A stretch of DNA of 64,000 nucleotides from Plantimonas leprariae (GTDB lineage: Bacteria > Pseudomonadota > Alphaproteobacteria > Rhizobiales > Rhizobiaceae). Location of the stretch: contig NZ_VZDO01000017.1 in the NCBI RefSeq assembly GCF_008802405.1, positions 1 to 64,000 on the forward strand. The letters run 5' to 3'. Both the position numbers and the translations under genes were made by a program. The notes beneath the pieces were generated by a model. It saw only the letters and a program-made list of their open reading frames with translations, had not been told where the DNA came from and ran no database searches. Numbering within the stretch: position 1 is the stretch's first letter; each line of letters starts with the position of its first letter. This document shows, piece after piece, positions 33,958 to 42,610 of this stretch.

Positions 33958-35898
33958 ATGAACCAGCACGCCCTGCCCCGCGCCGCCGGCCCAACGGCGA
34001 AGTTCCGTCCGCCCGCGATCCATCAGGTCCGCGTCGGCGGCTTCTTCGGGCCGCGCGTCGATACCGTCGCGGCGGTCACGGCGCACACACTCCTCGACCG
34101 CTGCATCGAGGCGGGCATGCTGGACCAGATCGATCCCGACCGGCCGAATCCGGGCCTGCGCATCCCGTTCCAGAGCGGCAACGCCACCGTCTCGACGCAG
34201 ATGTTCTGGGACTCCGACTTCGGCAAGAGCATCGAGACCGCCGCCTATGCCCTGTTTCGCAAGCCCGATCCGGCGCTGGAGGCGCGGGTCGACGAGGTGA
34301 TCGACGCCTATGCTCGCCTCCAGGGCGAGGACGGCTACCTGAACTCCTGGTACCAGCGCATCCAGCCGGGCAAGCGCTGGACGAACCTTCGCGACTGTCA
34401 CGAACTCTACGACGCCGGCCACCTGATCGAGGGCGCGGTCGCCTACTACCACGCCACCGGCAAGCGCAAGCTGATGGACATCATGGCGGCTTACGTCGAC
34501 CACATCGCCGCGCGCTTCGGCGACGGCGACGAGAAGCGTCCCGGCTATTGCGGCCATCCCGAGATCGAGCTCGCGCTCGTCAAGCTCGGCCGGGCGACCG
34601 GCGAGCAGCGCTTCCTCGATCTCGCCCGCTACTTCGTCGACGAGCGGGGCCGCTCACCGCACTACTACGACGAGGAGGCGCGGGAGCGCGGCGCGGACCC
34701 GCAGGATTATCACTTCAAGGCCTACGACTACATGCAGGCGCACGAGCCGGTGCGCGAGCAGGATCGCGTCGTCGGCCACGCGGTGCGCGCCGCCTATCTC
34801 TATTCCGGCATGGCCGACGTCTCGACCGAGTTCGGCGACGAGACGCTGAAGCCCGCGCTGGAGGCGCTCTGGGCGCACCTGACCGAGAAGAACCTCTACG
34901 TCACCGGCGGCTTCGGCCCGTCCGCCCATAACGAGGGCCTGACCTTCGACTACGACCTGCCGAACGAGACGGCCTATGCGGAGACCTGCGCGGCGGTCGC
35001 GCTCGTCTTCTGGGCGAACCGCATGCTCGGCCTTGGTCCCGACCGGAAATACGCCGACGCGATGGAGCGGGCGCTCTACAATGGCGCGCTGGTCGGCCTG
35101 TCGCTCGACGGCACGCGCTTCTTCTACGACAATCCGCTGGAGAGCCGCGGCGAGCATCACCGCTGGACCTGGCACCGCTGCCCCTGCTGCCCGCCGAACA
35201 TCGCCCGGCTGGTGGCCTCGGTCGGCACCTACATGTACGGCGAGGCGGAGGATGCCCTCGCCGTCCACCTCTATTGCGAGGGCGAGGCCGAGCTGAACGT
35301 CGCCGGCATGAAGGTGCGGGTCACGCAGGCGACGGACTATCCCGCCGACGGCAAGGTCGCCCTCACGCTCGATCCGGCGGAGTCAGCACACTTCACGTTG
35401 CATCTCCGCGTTCCCGAATGGGCCGGCACGCTCGCCGCGACGCTGAACGGCGAGCCGCTCGACGCCCCCTCTCTCACCCGGAACGGCTATCTCGCGATCG
35501 AGCGCCGCTGGGAACCGGGCGACAAGGTGACCCTCGACTTCGAGATGCCGGTGCTGCGGCTTCGCGCCGATCCCCGCATCGGCGCCAACCAGGGCCGCGT
35601 CGCGCTGCAGCGCGGGCCGCTCGTCTACTGCCTGGAGGAAACCGACAACGGCGCGGCGCTCAACTCGCTTCTCCTCGCGCCGGGAAGCGCCTTCCGCTGC
35701 GAGGCGGTGGCGGAACTCGGCGGCGCGGCCGCCCTCGTGACCGAAGGCCGGCGCGAGACGGCGGCGTCCGGCGCGCTGTATTCGGCCGCCGAGCCGGAGC
35801 GCGAGGACGCGACGATCCGGGCGGTTCCGTACTATGCCTGGGACAACCGCGCGAACGGCGAGATGCTGGTCTGGATCCGGGAAGAGGCCTCGCGATGA
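33958..35898 (+). CDS. GH127 beta-L-arabinofuranosidase-family glycoside hydrolase
   Basis: A 646-residue glycoside hydrolase of family 127 (former DUF1680). The zinc-cysteine active site known from HypBA1 is recognisable: E342 and C344 in AETCAAVA, and C408, C410 and C411 in [12 protein letters not shown]. An (alpha/alpha)6 barrel fills about 60-430 and beta-sandwich domains follow. It releases beta-L-arabinofuranose from small glycans or arabino-oligosaccharides by a thiol nucleophile. No signal peptide is seen, so it works in the cytoplasm on imported sugar. I chose the ATG at 33958 with a GGAAAGG upstream; a GTG at 33925 overlapping the permease stop is the alternative. Confidence 0.88.
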   Translation: MNQHALPRAAGPTAKFRPPAIHQVRVGGFFGPRVDTVAAVTAHTLLDRCIEAGMLDQIDPDRPNPGLRIPFQSGNATVSTQMFWDSDFGKSIETAAYALFRKPDPALEARVDEVIDAYARLQGEDGYLNSWYQRIQPGKRWTNLRDCHELYDAGHLIEGAVAYYHATGKRKLMDIMAAYVDHIAARFGDGDEKRPGYCGHPEIELALVKLGRATGEQRFLDLARYFVDERGRSPHYYDEEARERGADPQDYHFKAYDYMQAHEPVREQDRVVGHAVRAAYLYSGMADVSTEFGDETLKPALEALWAHLTEKNLYVTGGFGPSAHNEGLTFDYDLPNETAYAETCAAVALVFWANRMLGLGPDRKYADAMERALYNGALVGLSLDGTRFFYDNPLESRGEHHRWTWHRCPCCPPNIARLVASVGTYMYGEAEDALAVHLYCEGEAELNVAGMKVRVTQATDYPADGKVALTLDPAESAHFTLHLRVPEWAGTLAATLNGEPLDAPSLTRNGYLAIERRWEPGDKVTLDFEMPVLRLRADPRIGANQGRVALQRGPLVYCLEETDNGAALNSLLLAPGSAFRCEAVAELGGAAALVTEGRRETAASGALYSAAEPEREDATIRAVPYYAWDNRANGEMLVWIREEASR

Positions 35899-36992
35899 AC
35901 GCGCCCGCGCGGATCGGCACCGCGCCGCCATCGCTCGGGACCGCCGGACTGGAGCTTCGCGGCGTCGCGAAATCGTTCGGGGCGGTCGGCGTCTTGGAAG
36001 GCATCGACCTGTCCGTCGCCGACGGCGAGTTCGTGGTCTTCGTCGGCCCGTCCGGATGCGGCAAGTCGACCCTGCTCCGCCTCATCGCAGGGCTGGAGGA
36101 GACGACCGAGGGCGAGATCCGGATCGGCGACCGCGACGTCACCGATGCCGATCCCTCGCAGCGCGGCATCGCGATGGTGTTCCAGTCCTACGCGCTCTAC
36201 CCGCATATGAGCGTCGATCAGAACATGGGGTTCGGCCTGCGGATGGCGCACCGGCCGGCAACGGAGGTGGCGGAGAAGGTACGCGCCGCCGCCGAGGTGC
36301 TGCACCTGACGCCGCTGCTCGACCGCCGGCCCAGCCAGCTTTCCGGCGGCCAACGCCAGCGCGTCGCGATCGGCCGCGCCATCGTGCGCGAGCCGAAGGT
36401 GTTCCTGTTCGACGAGCCCCTGTCGAACCTCGACGCGGAACTCCGGGTCGAGATGCGGATCGAGATCGCGCGGCTGCACCGCCGGCTCGGCAACACGATG
36501 ATCTACGTCACCCACGACCAGACCGAGGCGATGACGCTCGCCGACAAGATCGTGGTGCTGAACGGCGGGCGGATCGAGCAGGTCGGCTCGCCCGCCGAAC
36601 TCTACGAGAACCCCTGCAACCTCTTCGTCGCCGGCTTCATCGGCTCGCCGCGGATGAACGTGCTGCCGGCGCGCGCCGTGGCGGACGGCGTCGAGGTCGC
36701 GGGCGCCCGGCTGCCGGCGCCCGCGATGCCGGACGCCGGCGACATCCGGCTCGGCATCCGGCCCGAGCACCTGCACGCCGTCGCCGACGGCGAGCCGGGG
36801 CTGCCCTTCACCGTCGACTTCACCGAGTTCCTCGGCGGCGCATCCTGGCACTACGGGCAGGTCGCGCCCGGCCTGCCGCTCGTCGTGCAGGGCGAGCGCG
36901 AGCCCGCCCCGGTTCCCGGGACAAGCTTCCGCGTCGGCTGCGCCCACAGGGACATGCGCTTCTTCGACCACGAAGGTCGGCGCATCCGCTAG
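35895..36992 (+). CDS. Sugar ABC transporter ATP-binding protein (MalK/UgpC type)
   Basis: A 365-residue ATPase. Walker [10 protein letters not shown] is near 49-57, the Q-loop [14 protein letters not shown] near 95-108, the signature [14 protein letters not shown] near 148-161, and Walker [11 protein letters not shown]. The C-terminal regulatory TOBE/OB domain runs from about 240 ([11 protein letters not shown]). It energises the two permeases of this operon and completes a self-contained CUT1 transporter. The ATG overlaps the GH127 stop (ATGA). Confidence 0.92.
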   Translation: MNAPARIGTAPPSLGTAGLELRGVAKSFGAVGVLEGIDLSVADGEFVVFVGPSGCGKSTLLRLIAGLEETTEGEIRIGDRDVTDADPSQRGIAMVFQSYALYPHMSVDQNMGFGLRMAHRPATEVAEKVRAAAEVLHLTPLLDRRPSQLSGGQRQRVAIGRAIVREPKVFLFDEPLSNLDAELRVEMRIEIARLHRRLGNTMIYVTHDQTEAMTLADKIVVLNGGRIEQVGSPAELYENPCNLFVAGFIGSPRMNVLPARAVADGVEVAGARLPAPAMPDAGDIRLGIRPEHLHAVADGEPGLPFTVDFTEFLGGASWHYGQVAPGLPLVVQGEREPAPVPGTSFRVGCAHRDMRFFDHEGRRIR

Positions 36993-37011
36993 CGCAGCCG
37001 CGGCATCCTCT

Positions 37012-38379
37012 TCAGGCGAAGGCGCGACGCAGCGCCGGCACGTTGCGGACGACGAAGAGGTCGAATGCGACCATCGCGACGATCAGGAGGCCGGACAGCG
37101 GGAACAGGACACCGAACACGACCGCCATGCCCCAGAGCATGCCGTAGACGCGCCGGCTCGTCGGATAGGGCGGCACGCCGAGCCGTCCCGCCGGACGCCG
37201 CTTCAGCCACATCGCGAGCGCCGCGACCGAAGCGAGGACGATCGCGACGCACGTCCCCAGCATCAGGAGCTGGTTCGCGAGCCCGAACTCCTGCCCCATA
37301 TGGATGTTGATGCCGAGTTCGGTCAGCTTCGCCAGCGAACCGTAATCGGCATAGCTCACGTCGACGAGCGGCTCGCCGGAATACTGGTCGATATGGATCG
37401 TCCGGGCCTTCGCCAGCTCGTGCGGGAACACGGCGGCGGTATAGACGCCGGTCGCGTCGCCCGGCACGGTCACCTCGAAACCCGGCGCGAGGCCGCGATC
37501 CCCGGCGATCTCGACGGCCGCGTCGAGGCCGATCGGCTCCATCCGCATCGCGTCCGACATCGGCATGGGCGAGGCTTCCATCGTCCAGCCGACCTTGTCC
37601 ATCGCGTGTTCGGCGTGCTCGCCGGAAGTCGGCACCGCGTCCCAGAGCGCCGCCGGATAGCCCGTGCCGGTGGCGGTGGCGATCTCCGTCAGCTTGCCGC
37701 CCCAGAAGCCGGACCACGGCAGGCCGGTGATCGCCAGAAAGGCGATCAGGATGCCGGCGAAGGCGCCCGTCACCGCGTGGAGGTCGCGCCAGAACACACG
37801 CTGCGCCGGCGTGCCCCGCACGGTGACGATACCGCCCGTCTGCCGGCGCGGCCACCAGAGATAGAAGCCGGATGCGACGAGGATGATGGCGAAGCCGGCG
37901 ATCGCCTCGATCAGGCGGTTCGCGTAGACCCCGAAATATTCGAGGCTGTGGATCTTGCGGACGACCTCGTTGAACTCCTGGCGTTTCGCGACCGTGTCGA
38001 GCACCCGGCCGGTATGGGGATCGAGGAAGACGTAGGTGGTCTCGCCGTCCGTCGCGAGCGCGACCCGGGCGGAGGCTGTCGGCCCGGCCGGCACCCGGTA
38101 GGCGCTGAGCGTGGCCCCCGGCACGGCGGCCACGGCCCGCTTCGCCAGTTCGCTGGGCGACAGCGGCGCGGCTCCCTCGGCCGCCACGGTGTTGCGATAG
38201 GCGAAGACGGTGGCGTCGATCTCGTCCTTGAAGAGGTAGAGCGAGCCCGTCACGGCCAGGAGGATCATGAAGGGCACGGCGACGAGGCCGGCGTAGAAAT
38301 GCCAGCGCCAGATGGCGCGGTAGGTGTCGAACGCGAGCGCGGCAGCGCCCGGCCGCGACGGCGCGGTGATGTCGGTCAT
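37012..38379 (-). CDS. PepSY-associated transmembrane protein, probable iron- or copper-linked reductase
   Basis: A 455-residue inner-membrane protein. The first helix is WHFYAGLVAVPFMILLAVTGSLYLF (about 27-51, with a His typical of the family), followed by a periplasmic PepSY domain, further helices with conserved residues (DLHAVTGAFAGILIAFLAITGLPWSGFW), a second PepSY region, and two or three C-terminal helices. PepSY_TM proteins often accompany siderophore receptors or copper genes and may act as ferric reductases. Start ATG at 38379. It lies downstream of a DUF2946-like small protein in the same direction, with 107 bases between. Confidence 0.82.
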   Translation of the reverse strand: MTDITAPSRPGAAALAFDTYRAIWRWHFYAGLVAVPFMILLAVTGSLYLFKDEIDATVFAYRNTVAAEGAAPLSPSELAKRAVAAVPGATLSAYRVPAGPTASARVALATDGETTYVFLDPHTGRVLDTVAKRQEFNEVVRKIHSLEYFGVYANRLIEAIAGFAIILVASGFYLWWPRRQTGGIVTVRGTPAQRVFWRDLHAVTGAFAGILIAFLAITGLPWSGFWGGKLTEIATATGTGYPAALWDAVPTSGEHAEHAMDKVGWTMEASPMPMSDAMRMEPIGLDAAVEIAGDRGLAPGFEVTVPGDATGVYTAAVFPHELAKARTIHIDQYSGEPLVDVSYADYGSLAKLTELGINIHMGQEFGLANQLLMLGTCVAIVLASVAALAMWLKRRPAGRLGVPPYPTSRRVYGMLWGMAVVFGVLFPLSGLLIVAMVAFDLFVVRNVPALRRAFA

Positions 38380-38486
38380 GGGAGAAAGCCTCGAAAGCCG
38401 GCGGCGGGGGTCGGCACCGTCCTCTGGGGATCGAGTGCGCCCGCCGGCAACGGCCGAAGGAAACCTGGGCCGGAGCCCGTTGCGGA

Positions 38487-38882
38487 TCAGCTTCGGATCG
38501 AGACTACGGGCGGACCCCGCACGGGATGCTGGACGGCGACGGGCCGGAACGGGCTCGGTGCCGAATGGTCGACCGCGATCTCGATGCGGGCGGCGAACCG
38601 GATCGGGATGCCGTTCGTCTCGGGAAGCGCGGCAAGCGCCGGCATGTGCAGGCCGGCCGCGCAGAGTTCGGCGCATGGGCAGTCGTGGCGATGGCCGGGC
38701 TCGGCCGGACGGTGCGCGCCGTCCGGCAGCGTCGAGCAGATGACCGTCAGGGGGTCGGGTGCGACCATCGCCGCCGCGGCGCGCCCCGCGAGCCCGGCCT
38801 GGAAGACGAAGGCGACAGCCAGCAAGAGGCGGAGCACGCCGCCCGACCACCTGTCCCCCGCGATCTCCCGCCAGATGCGCAT
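38487..38882 (-). CDS. DUF2946-like small exported protein
   Basis: A 131-residue protein with an N-terminal hydrophobic segment (LRLLLAVAFVFQAGLAGRAAA), then a short His/Cys-rich stretch HRPAEPGHRHDCPCAELC (about 57-75) suited to metal binding. Arrangement and size match DUF2946 proteins, usually found next to PepSY-type membrane proteins or TonB receptors in metal-uptake loci. Probably periplasmic. Function unproven. Confidence 0.6.
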   Translation of the reverse strand: MRIWREIAGDRWSGGVLRLLLAVAFVFQAGLAGRAAAAMVAPDPLTVICSTLPDGAHRPAEPGHRHDCPCAELCAAGLHMPALAALPETNGIPIRFAARIEIAVDHSAPSPFRPVAVQHPVRGPPVVSIRS

Positions 38883-38967
38883 GGCGAAGGCATCGCATGG
38901 CGGCGGCGGATTGTCGACGGCCCGCCCGATGCGAAGGCGGCCCTCGACGGGGGACGACGATCCTTTA

Positions 38968-39978
38968 TCAGCGACGCCTGCGGCGGCGCTCGATCCGGCG
39001 CGCGACGGCCGCGGCGATGCCGAGCGCGATCAGAGCGCTCGCGAGCGGGCGCTTCATCGTCGCGGTGTGGAGGCTGAACGGCAGGCCGCGGAAGTAGGGG
39101 TAATGCACCTCGCCGCTGCTGTTGCCGCCATCGAGATTGTCCGTCGTCGTGAGCGGATGCGACGAGCGCGTCACCGGCGGCACGGCGAAGGCGAGCACCC
39201 GGTCCATCAGGTTCGGCGCGAGCGACGCCGCCGCGGCGACGATGCGGCCGGCGGCACCGACCGTCAGGTCCCGCACGTGGTGCGTCGCGGCGTGGAGGAT
39301 CGCATCGGCGACGAGTTCGGGTGCGTAGAGCGGCGGCACGACGCGGGGCTCGGCACCGATCCGCGAACGGGCGTGCTGCGGAAACGGCGTCGCGATCCCG
39401 GAAGGCTTGATCAGCGTCACCTGCACCGGCGCGCGCTCGTGGAGGAGCTCCATCCGCAGCGCATCCGTGAAACCTTTCACCGCGTGCTTCGTCGCGCCGT
39501 AGGCGCTGAGATAGGGCACCGCCACGTCGCCGTTGACCGAGCCGACATTGATCAGCGTCCCGCCACCCGGACGGCGGCGGAAGTGGGCGACGGCGGCGAG
39601 CGAGCCGTAGACCGTGCCCCAGTAGTTCGTCTCGAACGTCTGGCGGTGCTCGGCGATCGGCATGTCGGTGAGCGTGTCGTAGACGGCGGTCCCGGCATTG
39701 TTGACCCAGGTGTCGAAGCCGCCGAAGCGCTCGACTGCGACTTGGGCGATCCGCTCGACGTCCGCTTGCGTCCCGACATCCGCGACCACCACGGCGCACC
39801 GTCCCCCCTCCGCCTCGATTCCTCGCGCGATCCGCTCCAGCGTGTCGGCGCTGCGGGCGGCCAGCACCACCGCCGCGCCGCGGCGGGCCGCGGCCCGCGC
39901 CGTCGCGAGCCCGATGCCGGAACTCGCCCCGGTGACGACGACGACCTGCTCGCGCAGGTGCTTCCGAACCGCTTCCAT
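38968..39978 (-). CDS. Short-chain dehydrogenase/reductase
   Basis: A 336-residue SDR. The cofactor motif is VVVTGASSGIGLAT (14-27), the structural motif NNAG is near 92-95, and the catalytic Tyr-x3-Lys is YGATKH near 158-163 after the Ser in NVGSVNGD. The C-terminal extension of about 80 residues, ending in a hydrophobic helix and an Arg-rich tail (ALIALGIAAAVARRIERRR), suggests membrane attachment. Substrate unknown. Start ATG at 39978; a longer open frame upstream overlaps the promoter region of the divergent HAD gene and looks non-coding. Confidence 0.87.
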   Translation of the reverse strand: MEAVRKHLREQVVVVTGASSGIGLATARAAARRGAAVVLAARSADTLERIARGIEAEGGRCAVVVADVGTQADVERIAQVAVERFGGFDTWVNNAGTAVYDTLTDMPIAEHRQTFETNYWGTVYGSLAAVAHFRRRPGGGTLINVGSVNGDVAVPYLSAYGATKHAVKGFTDALRMELLHERAPVQVTLIKPSGIATPFPQHARSRIGAEPRVVPPLYAPELVADAILHAATHHVRDLTVGAAGRIVAAAASLAPNLMDRVLAFAVPPVTRSSHPLTTTDNLDGGNSSGEVHYPYFRGLPFSLHTATMKRPLASALIALGIAAAVARRIERRRRRR

Positions 39979-40181
39979 CCGACGTCTCGCCCTTATCCTT
40001 CGCCTGTCCGGAGTAAGGCGCGGCGCACGGGGTTGGTTCGCGGGACGAAAGCGCGCAAGGCGTGCCGTCCGCCTCTTCCGAACAAGGCGGCTATCGAAGC
40101 CGGGAGTAGGCCGAGGCGGGTCACGCCATATCTTCTCCGGCAGTCCCGGTGCTTCCGCCGGCTGAGCAGGATTGATCGCGG

Positions 40182-40868
40182 ATGCCGCCATCGGCCATTC
40201 TTTTCGATATCGACGGGACGCTGGTCGACAGCAACGATTTCCACGTCGAGGCGTGGGACGAAGCGTTCCGCCGCGCCGGCCACGAGTTCGACGCTGAGAC
40301 GCTTCACGACCAGATCGGCAAGGGCAGCGATACGCTCGTCCCGACGCTCCTGCCGGATATCGGCGAGGACGAGCGGGAAGCGATCGGCGAGGCGCACGGC
40401 GAAATCTTCAAGGCGAAGTTCATCGACCGCGTCCGCCCCTTTCCCGCCGCGCGCGAACTCATGGAGCGGGCGCATGCCGCCGGCCAGAAGGTGGTGCTCG
40501 CCTCGTCCGCCTCGAAGGCGGAACTTGACCACTATCTCGACCTTCTCGACGCCCGAGCGTTCGTCGCGGCGACGACCTCGATCGACGACGTGGAAACCTC
40601 GAAACCCGCGCCCGACATCTTCGGAACGGCGCTGAAGAAGCTCGGCTCGCCCCCGCCGGACGAGGTCGTGGTGGTCGGCGACACGCCCTACGACATCGAA
40701 GCGGCCGCCAAATGCGGGCTGCGCACCGTCGCCCTCCTTTCCGGCAAGTTCCCCGAAGCCTCGCTGCAGGAGGCCGGCGCGGTCGCCATCTATGCCGACG
40801 TCGCGGCGCTCCTCGCCGACTACGACGCCTCGCCCTGCGGAGCGAACGCGGAAGGCGTCCGGAGCTAG
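40182..40868 (+). CDS. HAD-family phosphatase (phosphoglycolate phosphatase-like)
   Basis: A 228-residue haloacid dehalogenase hydrolase. The catalytic Asp pair is in LFDIDGTLVDS (D9 and D11), motif II is VVLASSAS near 105-112, the motif III Lys is in ETSKPAPDIF, and motif IV is VVVGDTPYDIEAA. A helical cap (about 18-85) places it in the Gph/beta-phosphoglucomutase subfamily. Substrate probably a small sugar phosphate. Independent gene, divergent from the SDR gene. Confidence 0.88.
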   Translation: MPPSAILFDIDGTLVDSNDFHVEAWDEAFRRAGHEFDAETLHDQIGKGSDTLVPTLLPDIGEDEREAIGEAHGEIFKAKFIDRVRPFPAARELMERAHAAGQKVVLASSASKAELDHYLDLLDARAFVAATTSIDDVETSKPAPDIFGTALKKLGSPPPDEVVVVGDTPYDIEAAAKCGLRTVALLSGKFPEASLQEAGAVAIYADVAALLADYDASPCGANAEGVRS

Positions 40869-40947
40869 CGACCGGCGTAGCTGGGGCTTAGATCGGGGAT
40901 CCGCCTCGCCTTTGCCCCGAGTGAGTGTTCCGCGCTAGGAACGGTGG

Positions 40948-41508
40948 ATGGCCCGGATCTATATCACCGGCGCATCCTGTGCCGGCGTGACGACGCTCTG
41001 GCGCGGGCTCGCGGCCGCGCTCGGCACGGTTCATGCCGACTGCGACGATTTCTACTGGATGCCGACCGATCCGCCCTTCACCACGAAGCGGCCCGCGGTC
41101 GAACGAGTGTCCCTCATCCGAACGGCGCTAGGGGAGGATGGCTGGGTTTTGTCCGGCTCGTTCGACGGTTGGGGCGATCCGCTGATCGCGTCGGTGGACC
41201 TCGTCGTCTTCGTCCGCACGTCGACGCCCATCCGCATGGAGCGGTTGCGCGAGCGCGAGCGGAGGCTCTTCGGCCCCCGCATTCTGCCCGGCGGCGACAT
41301 GCACGCCATCCATACCGCCTTCGCCGAATGGGCGTCGCATTACGACGACCCGGCCTTTTCCGGCCGCAACATCGGCCGGCACGACGTATGGCTTGCCGCC
41401 CAGAGCGCACCGGTGCTGCGGCTCGACGGAGCGAGGCCGCGCGAGACGCTCGTCGCCGAAGTGCTGGCGGAAGCGGCGTGCTTGCGCGGGATCGATGCCG
41501 CTTCCTGA
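40948..41508 (+). CDS. Small P-loop NTPase with a non-canonical Walker A
   Basis: A 186-residue protein resembling adenylate-kinase-like P-loop phosphotransferases. The N-terminal loop reads YITGASCAGVTTL (residues 5-17); the Walker A Lys is replaced by Val, as happens in a subgroup whose loop reads GASGxGTTTL. Later D-x-DDFYWMP (about 30-37) is the substrate-binding strand and RERERRLFGPR near 95-105 the Arg-rich lid. The kinase-like core is complete, but ATP hydrolysis by the usual mechanism is uncertain. No partner genes. Confidence 0.65.
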   Translation: MARIYITGASCAGVTTLWRGLAAALGTVHADCDDFYWMPTDPPFTTKRPAVERVSLIRTALGEDGWVLSGSFDGWGDPLIASVDLVVFVRTSTPIRMERLRERERRLFGPRILPGGDMHAIHTAFAEWASHYDDPAFSGRNIGRHDVWLAAQSAPVLRLDGARPRETLVAEVLAEAACLRGIDAAS

Positions 41509-41626
41509 AACCTTCGGTCCCGCGAAACGGCTGTCGTCAAATCGTCATGAGTGCCGTAATAGGCAGCCTCGATCCCTTGGCAGTGCCGGATTCCAGCCCG
41601 GTCGCCGGTCCTCGACAGGAGTTCGC

Positions 41627-42610
41627 ATGCTTCGCCGGCTTGCCCTTCTCGGCGCCCTCCTCGCGGCTGCGCTCTCCGGTTCCGCGGCCGTCGCGCAAGG
41701 CTCGAAGCTCGTGCTCTACACCAGCCAGCCGAACGAGGACGCGCAGGCGACCGTCGACGCCTTCAAGGCCGCCCATCCGGACGTCGACGTCCAGTGGGTG
41801 CGGGACGGCACCACGAAGATCATGGCGAAGCTGCAGGCCGAGTTCGCCGGCGGCAACCCGCAGCCGGACGTGCTGCTGATCGCCGACTCGGTGACGATGG
41901 AGGGGCTCAAGCGCGACGGCCGCCTCCAGCCCTACACCGAGGCCGACACCACCGGCTTCGCGCCGACCCTCTACGACAAGGAGAAGACCTACTTCTCCAC
42001 CAAGCTGATCACCACCGGCTTCATGGCGAACACCGCGGCCGAAGGCGCGCCGGCCTCCTGGAAGGACCTCGCCAAGCCGGAATTCCAGGGTCAGGTGACG
42101 ATGCCGAGCCCGCTCACCTCCGGGGCGGCGCTCGTCCACGTCGCGGCGCTGGCGCAGAATCCGGACTTCGGCTGGCCCTATCTCGAAGCGCTGGCGAAGA
42201 ACGGCACCACGGCGTCGGGCGGCAACGGCGCGGTGATGAAGGCGGTCGCCGGCGGCGAAAAGGCCTACGGCGTCATCGTCGACTACCTGCCGATCCGGGA
42301 AAGCACCAAGGGCTCACCGGTAAAGTTCACTTTCCCAACGGAAGGCGTGTCCGCCGTGACCGAGCCCGTGGCGATCCTGAAGACCGCGAAGAACGTCGAC
42401 GCCGCCAAGGAATTCGTCGGCTTCCTCCTCAGCGAGGACGGCCAGAAGCTTGCCGCGCGCCAGGGCTACCTGCCGGCGCGCGAGGGCGTCGAGCCGCCGT
42501 CCGGCTTCCCGCCGGTCGCCTCGATCAAGCTCCTGCCCTTCGATCCGGCGAAAGCCCTCGCCGACGAGGCCGAGAACAAGAAGCGCTTCAGCGAGCTCTT
42601 CGGCGGCTGA
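41627..42610 (+). CDS. Extracellular solute-binding protein, iron(III) or phosphonate type
   Basis: A 327-residue periplasmic receptor. The signal peptide (LALLGALLAAALSGSAAVAQ) precedes GSKLVLYTSQPNEDAQATVDAF, the standard opening of FbpA/AfuA and 2-aminoethylphosphonate receptors. Downstream blocks include PDVLLIADSVTMEGLK and NGAVMKAVAGGEKAYGV. The adjacent-tyrosine iron site of FbpA is not obvious, so phosphonate or another anion ligand is as likely as iron. RBS ACAGGAGTTCGC is good. It precedes a fused permease gene with an overlapping stop. Confidence 0.8.
   Translation: MLRRLALLGALLAAALSGSAAVAQGSKLVLYTSQPNEDAQATVDAFKAAHPDVDVQWVRDGTTKIMAKLQAEFAGGNPQPDVLLIADSVTMEGLKRDGRLQPYTEADTTGFAPTLYDKEKTYFSTKLITTGFMANTAAEGAPASWKDLAKPEFQGQVTMPSPLTSGAALVHVAALAQNPDFGWPYLEALAKNGTTASGGNGAVMKAVAGGEKAYGVIVDYLPIRESTKGSPVKFTFPTEGVSAVTEPVAILKTAKNVDAAKEFVGFLLSEDGQKLAARQGYLPAREGVEPPSGFPPVASIKLLPFDPAKALADEAENKKRFSELFGG

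Noticed and set aside
37300-40635. An 1111-codon plus-strand frame
   Set aside because: It overlaps PepSY, DUF2946, SDR and HAD genes that each have clear motifs. Its composition is typical of an antisense shadow.
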